In this document: piece by piece, positions 21,268 through 22,969 of the stretch
Position numbering within the stretch: position 1 is the stretch's first letter
Layout: each line of letters opens with the position of its first letter
Assembly: GCA_965651255.1 (NCBI GenBank)
Contig: CBFGRU010000017.1
Coordinates: 1-22,969 of the forward strand
Reading direction: 5' to 3'
Length of the DNA: 22,969 nt
Source: CBFGRU01 sp965651255
Lineage (GTDB): Bacteria > Planctomycetota > Phycisphaerae > Phycisphaerales > SM1A02
Position numbers and translations under genes: made by a program
The notes under the pieces: model-generated
The model's input: only the letters and a program-made list of their open reading frames with translations
Databases searched by the model: none
What the model was told of the DNA's origin: nothing

Positions 21268-21996
21268 ATAGCTCGCGGCCGTTACTACAGAGGTCAGGAT
21301 GGTTTTCAATCGGGTCCGCGGATCAATGATCAGATCCGCAAGAGTCCAGTCCGCCTGATCGATCAGGATGACAATCAGATCGGCGTCGTCGATCTGGATG
21401 AAGCGAAGCGAATGGCGCGTGAGGCGGGGCTGGACCTCGTCGAAGTCGCCGCTGATTCGCGTCCGCCGGTGTGTCGCATCATCGACTACGGCAAGTTCAA
21501 GTACGAACAGGCCAAGAAGGACAAGGCCAACAAGGCCAAGTCCAAGACTTCGGAGTTGAAGGAAGTGCGCATGGGTCGATCCATGAAGATCGATCCGCAC
21601 GACATCGCGATCCGCATGAAGAAGGCGCGGCAATTCCTCATGGAAGGCCACAAGGTGCAGATTGTGCAGAACTTCCGGGGACGCGAAGTGACGATGTCCG
21701 ACCGTGGTCGCGATCGCATGCGGGATATTGCCGATCAGTTGTCCGACATCGCCAAGCTCGAAATGCCGCCGCGGCAGATGGGTCGGCGAATGACCATGCT
21801 GCTCACCCCGGATCGTACAAAGATCGAGCAGGTCAAAGCGAAGCTGGAACGGGAGCGCAAGGCCGCGGAGGCAGCCGGTCAACCACTCCCCGAACCGGAG
21901 GAGAACATCGAACTTCCCGACGATGAGGATGAAGATGATGACTTCGAGGATGATGCGGATGAAGTCATGGACGATGAGTCAGTGAACGCCAACTGA
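21268..21996 (+). CDS. infC: Translation initiation factor IF-3, probable AUA start
   Basis: Binds the 30S subunit, prevents premature 50S joining and checks start codons. The N-domain is R-I-N-D-Q-I-R through V-R-L-I-D ... D-L-V-E-V-A-A-D-S-R-P-P-V-C-R-I-I-D-Y-G-K-F-K-Y-E. A Lys-rich linker follows, then the C-domain with E-V-R-M-G, I-D-P-H-D and Q-N-F-R-G-R-E. Product length is about 242 residues from the AUA, versus about 180 in E. coli; the excess is mostly a C-terminal acidic tail (PEPEENIELPDDEDEDDD and onward). The AUA start gives (M)ARGRYYRGQDG, which fits the family's N-terminus. Rare start codons on infC permit autoregulation in E. coli (AUU). rpmI and rplT do not follow; a terminator does. 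Confidence 0.93.
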   Translation: MARGRYYRGQDGFQSGPRINDQIRKSPVRLIDQDDNQIGVVDLDEAKRMAREAGLDLVEVAADSRPPVCRIIDYGKFKYEQAKKDKANKAKSKTSELKEVRMGRSMKIDPHDIAIRMKKARQFLMEGHKVQIVQNFRGREVTMSDRGRDRMRDIADQLSDIAKLEMPPRQMGRRMTMLLTPDRTKIEQVKAKLERERKAAEAAGQPLPEPEENIELPDDEDEDDDFEDDADEVMDDESVNAN

Positions 21997-22033
21997 CTCC
22001 CCTCCTCACCCGAGGCCCAATCGAAGATTCCCC

Positions 22034-22058
22034 CAGCACGCCCGTTCAGGGCGTGTTG
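22034..22058 (+). terminator. infC: Hairpin terminator after infC
   Basis: CAGCACGCCC (22034-22043) pairs with GGGCGTGTTG (22049-22058), one G-U, 5-nt loop, 37 nt after the stop. No T-tract follows, so termination strength is uncertain. Confidence 0.5.
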
Positions 22059-22210
22059 TCATGTGGCGGGGATTGAAATTCCAACGTGTCAACTCGCAAT
22101 AAATCACACCGGACGTGCCGATCCCGCTTGGGTTCGTGCGTCTGAATGTCCGATAGGTACGAACAGAACGGCGATGCAGAACGCCTCGCCACCGGAGATC
22201 GGAATCCGAT

Positions 22211-22969
22211 ATGCCACGCGTCGCGGTCATTTCTGACATTCACGGCAACCTGCACGCTCTGCGTGCGGTGCTCGAAGCCATTCATCACGCGCGCATTCGG
22301 GACATCGTCTGCCTCGGCGATATCGTCGGCTATGGTCCTCATCCCGGGCTCTGCATCGACCTGGTCATGGAGCACTGTCACATCGTCATCCGCGGCAACC
22401 ATGAGGATGCCGTCGTCGACCCCGCCTGCGCTGCTGGCTTCAATGCCACCGCCCGGCATGCGATCGACTGGACCCGCAAGACCCTGTCGCCTGAACAGCG
22501 CGAAACGCTGCGCATGCTCCCCGCTGTCGCGACGCTGCACCGGCGCGTGCTCTGTGTGCACGACAACCCCACGCCCGGCCCCACCGGCTACCTGCACAAC
22601 TCCCAACTCGCCGCCCTCGCGTTCCGCGGCCTGCACACGCCGATCTGCCTCGTCGGTCACACGCACGTACCCATGGTGTTCGAAGCGCCCTCGCGCCTCA
22701 GCTACCCCGAGTGGGAAGAGATCACCTCCTATGGCTTGCGAGATGGCTCGGGACATCCGCTCAACTCCGGCCGCCGCTACATCTGCAACCCCGGCTCGGT
22801 CGGCCAGCCGCGCGACAGCGACCCCCGCGCGAGTTGGGCGGTCCTCGATCTCGACCGCGCAGAGTTCATCCTCCATCGCGTCGAGTACGACATCGAAGCC
22901 GCAAAGATGGCCTCCCGCCGCGCGGGACTCCCCGCCCGACTCGGCGAACGCCTCGCGATCGGGGCGTGA
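22211..22969 (+). CDS. Calcineurin-like metallophosphoesterase (YfcE/MJ0936-like)
   Basis: 252 residues, ending exactly at the window edge with TGA. Predicted two-metal phosphoesterase; substrate unknown. Motifs in order: S-D-I-H-G-N (Asp9, His11), L-G-D-I-V-G-Y-G-P (near 37), R-G-N-H-E-D (near 60), C-V-H-D-N (near 117) and V-G-H-T-H-V-P (near 150). These are the five metallophosphoesterase blocks. A late C-N-P-G-S-V-G-Q-P motif marks the YfcE/DUF-type diadenosine or phosphodiesterase-like subgroup. The ATG follows an ATCGG-AAT-CCGAT inverted repeat by a few nucleotides, and GGAGA lies 12 nt upstream. It is separate from infC, with a hairpin between. Confidence 0.93.
   Translation: MPRVAVISDIHGNLHALRAVLEAIHHARIRDIVCLGDIVGYGPHPGLCIDLVMEHCHIVIRGNHEDAVVDPACAAGFNATARHAIDWTRKTLSPEQRETLRMLPAVATLHRRVLCVHDNPTPGPTGYLHNSQLAALAFRGLHTPICLVGHTHVPMVFEAPSRLSYPEWEEITSYGLRDGSGHPLNSGRRYICNPGSVGQPRDSDPRASWAVLDLDRAEFILHRVEYDIEAAKMASRRAGLPARLGERLAIGA

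Overview
The window looks like chromosomal DNA from a planctomycete, most likely of the Phycisphaerae type. This is inferred from content, not from any search. The evidence is: two membrane proteins ending in the C-P-x-C-G-Y ... C-P-E-C-G-W double zinc ribbon common in that group, a 58-residue histone H1-like (Hc1) protein, a PadR regulator translationally coupled to a 'permease prefix' protein, several ACP/hotdog dehydratase genes, and many genes without a Shine-Dalgarno sequence. There is no rRNA, tRNA, CRISPR array, insertion sequence or phage gene. Most of it is ordinary housekeeping DNA, with regulatory detail in the intergenic gaps.

Layout. 1-4427: a leftward manA (cut by the window edge), a rightward secreted His/Gly/Trp-rich protein, then leftward genes for a FabZ-like hotdog protein, the Hc1-like protein, an isochorismatase-fold hydrolase and purB. 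4576-6657: a rightward ECF sigma factor, a single-pass membrane protein that may be its anti-sigma partner, and a strong intrinsic terminator. 6618-7016: a leftward stretch bounded by terminators, with its own promoter, a hairpin-rich leader and a 13-codon ORF behind a perfect Shine-Dalgarno; this is a candidate small RNA or mini-gene. 7090-10910: leftward ftsK followed by two zinc-ribbon membrane proteins. 11075-12550: a rightward hotdog-ACP-hotdog cluster for an acyl-chain pathway. 12929-16221: coaD, a metal-site-less MBL-fold protein, and a large secreted protein with its own promoter. 16225-18615: leftward nrdR, then a leftward padR operon with an operator inside its promoter. 18680-22058: rightward thrS and infC. 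22211-22969: a calcineurin-like phosphoesterase ending exactly at the window edge.

The best candidate for undescribed biology is upstream of thrS. A good promoter is followed, 8 nt after its -10 box, by a 20-codon ORF with six threonine codons among eight consecutive residues, then a hairpin covering the end of that ORF, then an intrinsic terminator, then thrS. A 7-bp pairing that would open the terminator is visible. This has the anatomy of ribosome-mediated transcription attenuation of threonyl-tRNA synthetase. Next to it, infC has no usual start codon near its conserved N-terminus, but an AUA sits 8 nt after AAGGA, suggesting a rare start codon as in E. coli infC. Several other genes have a -10 box 6-8 nt before the ATG, which suggests leaderless transcripts.
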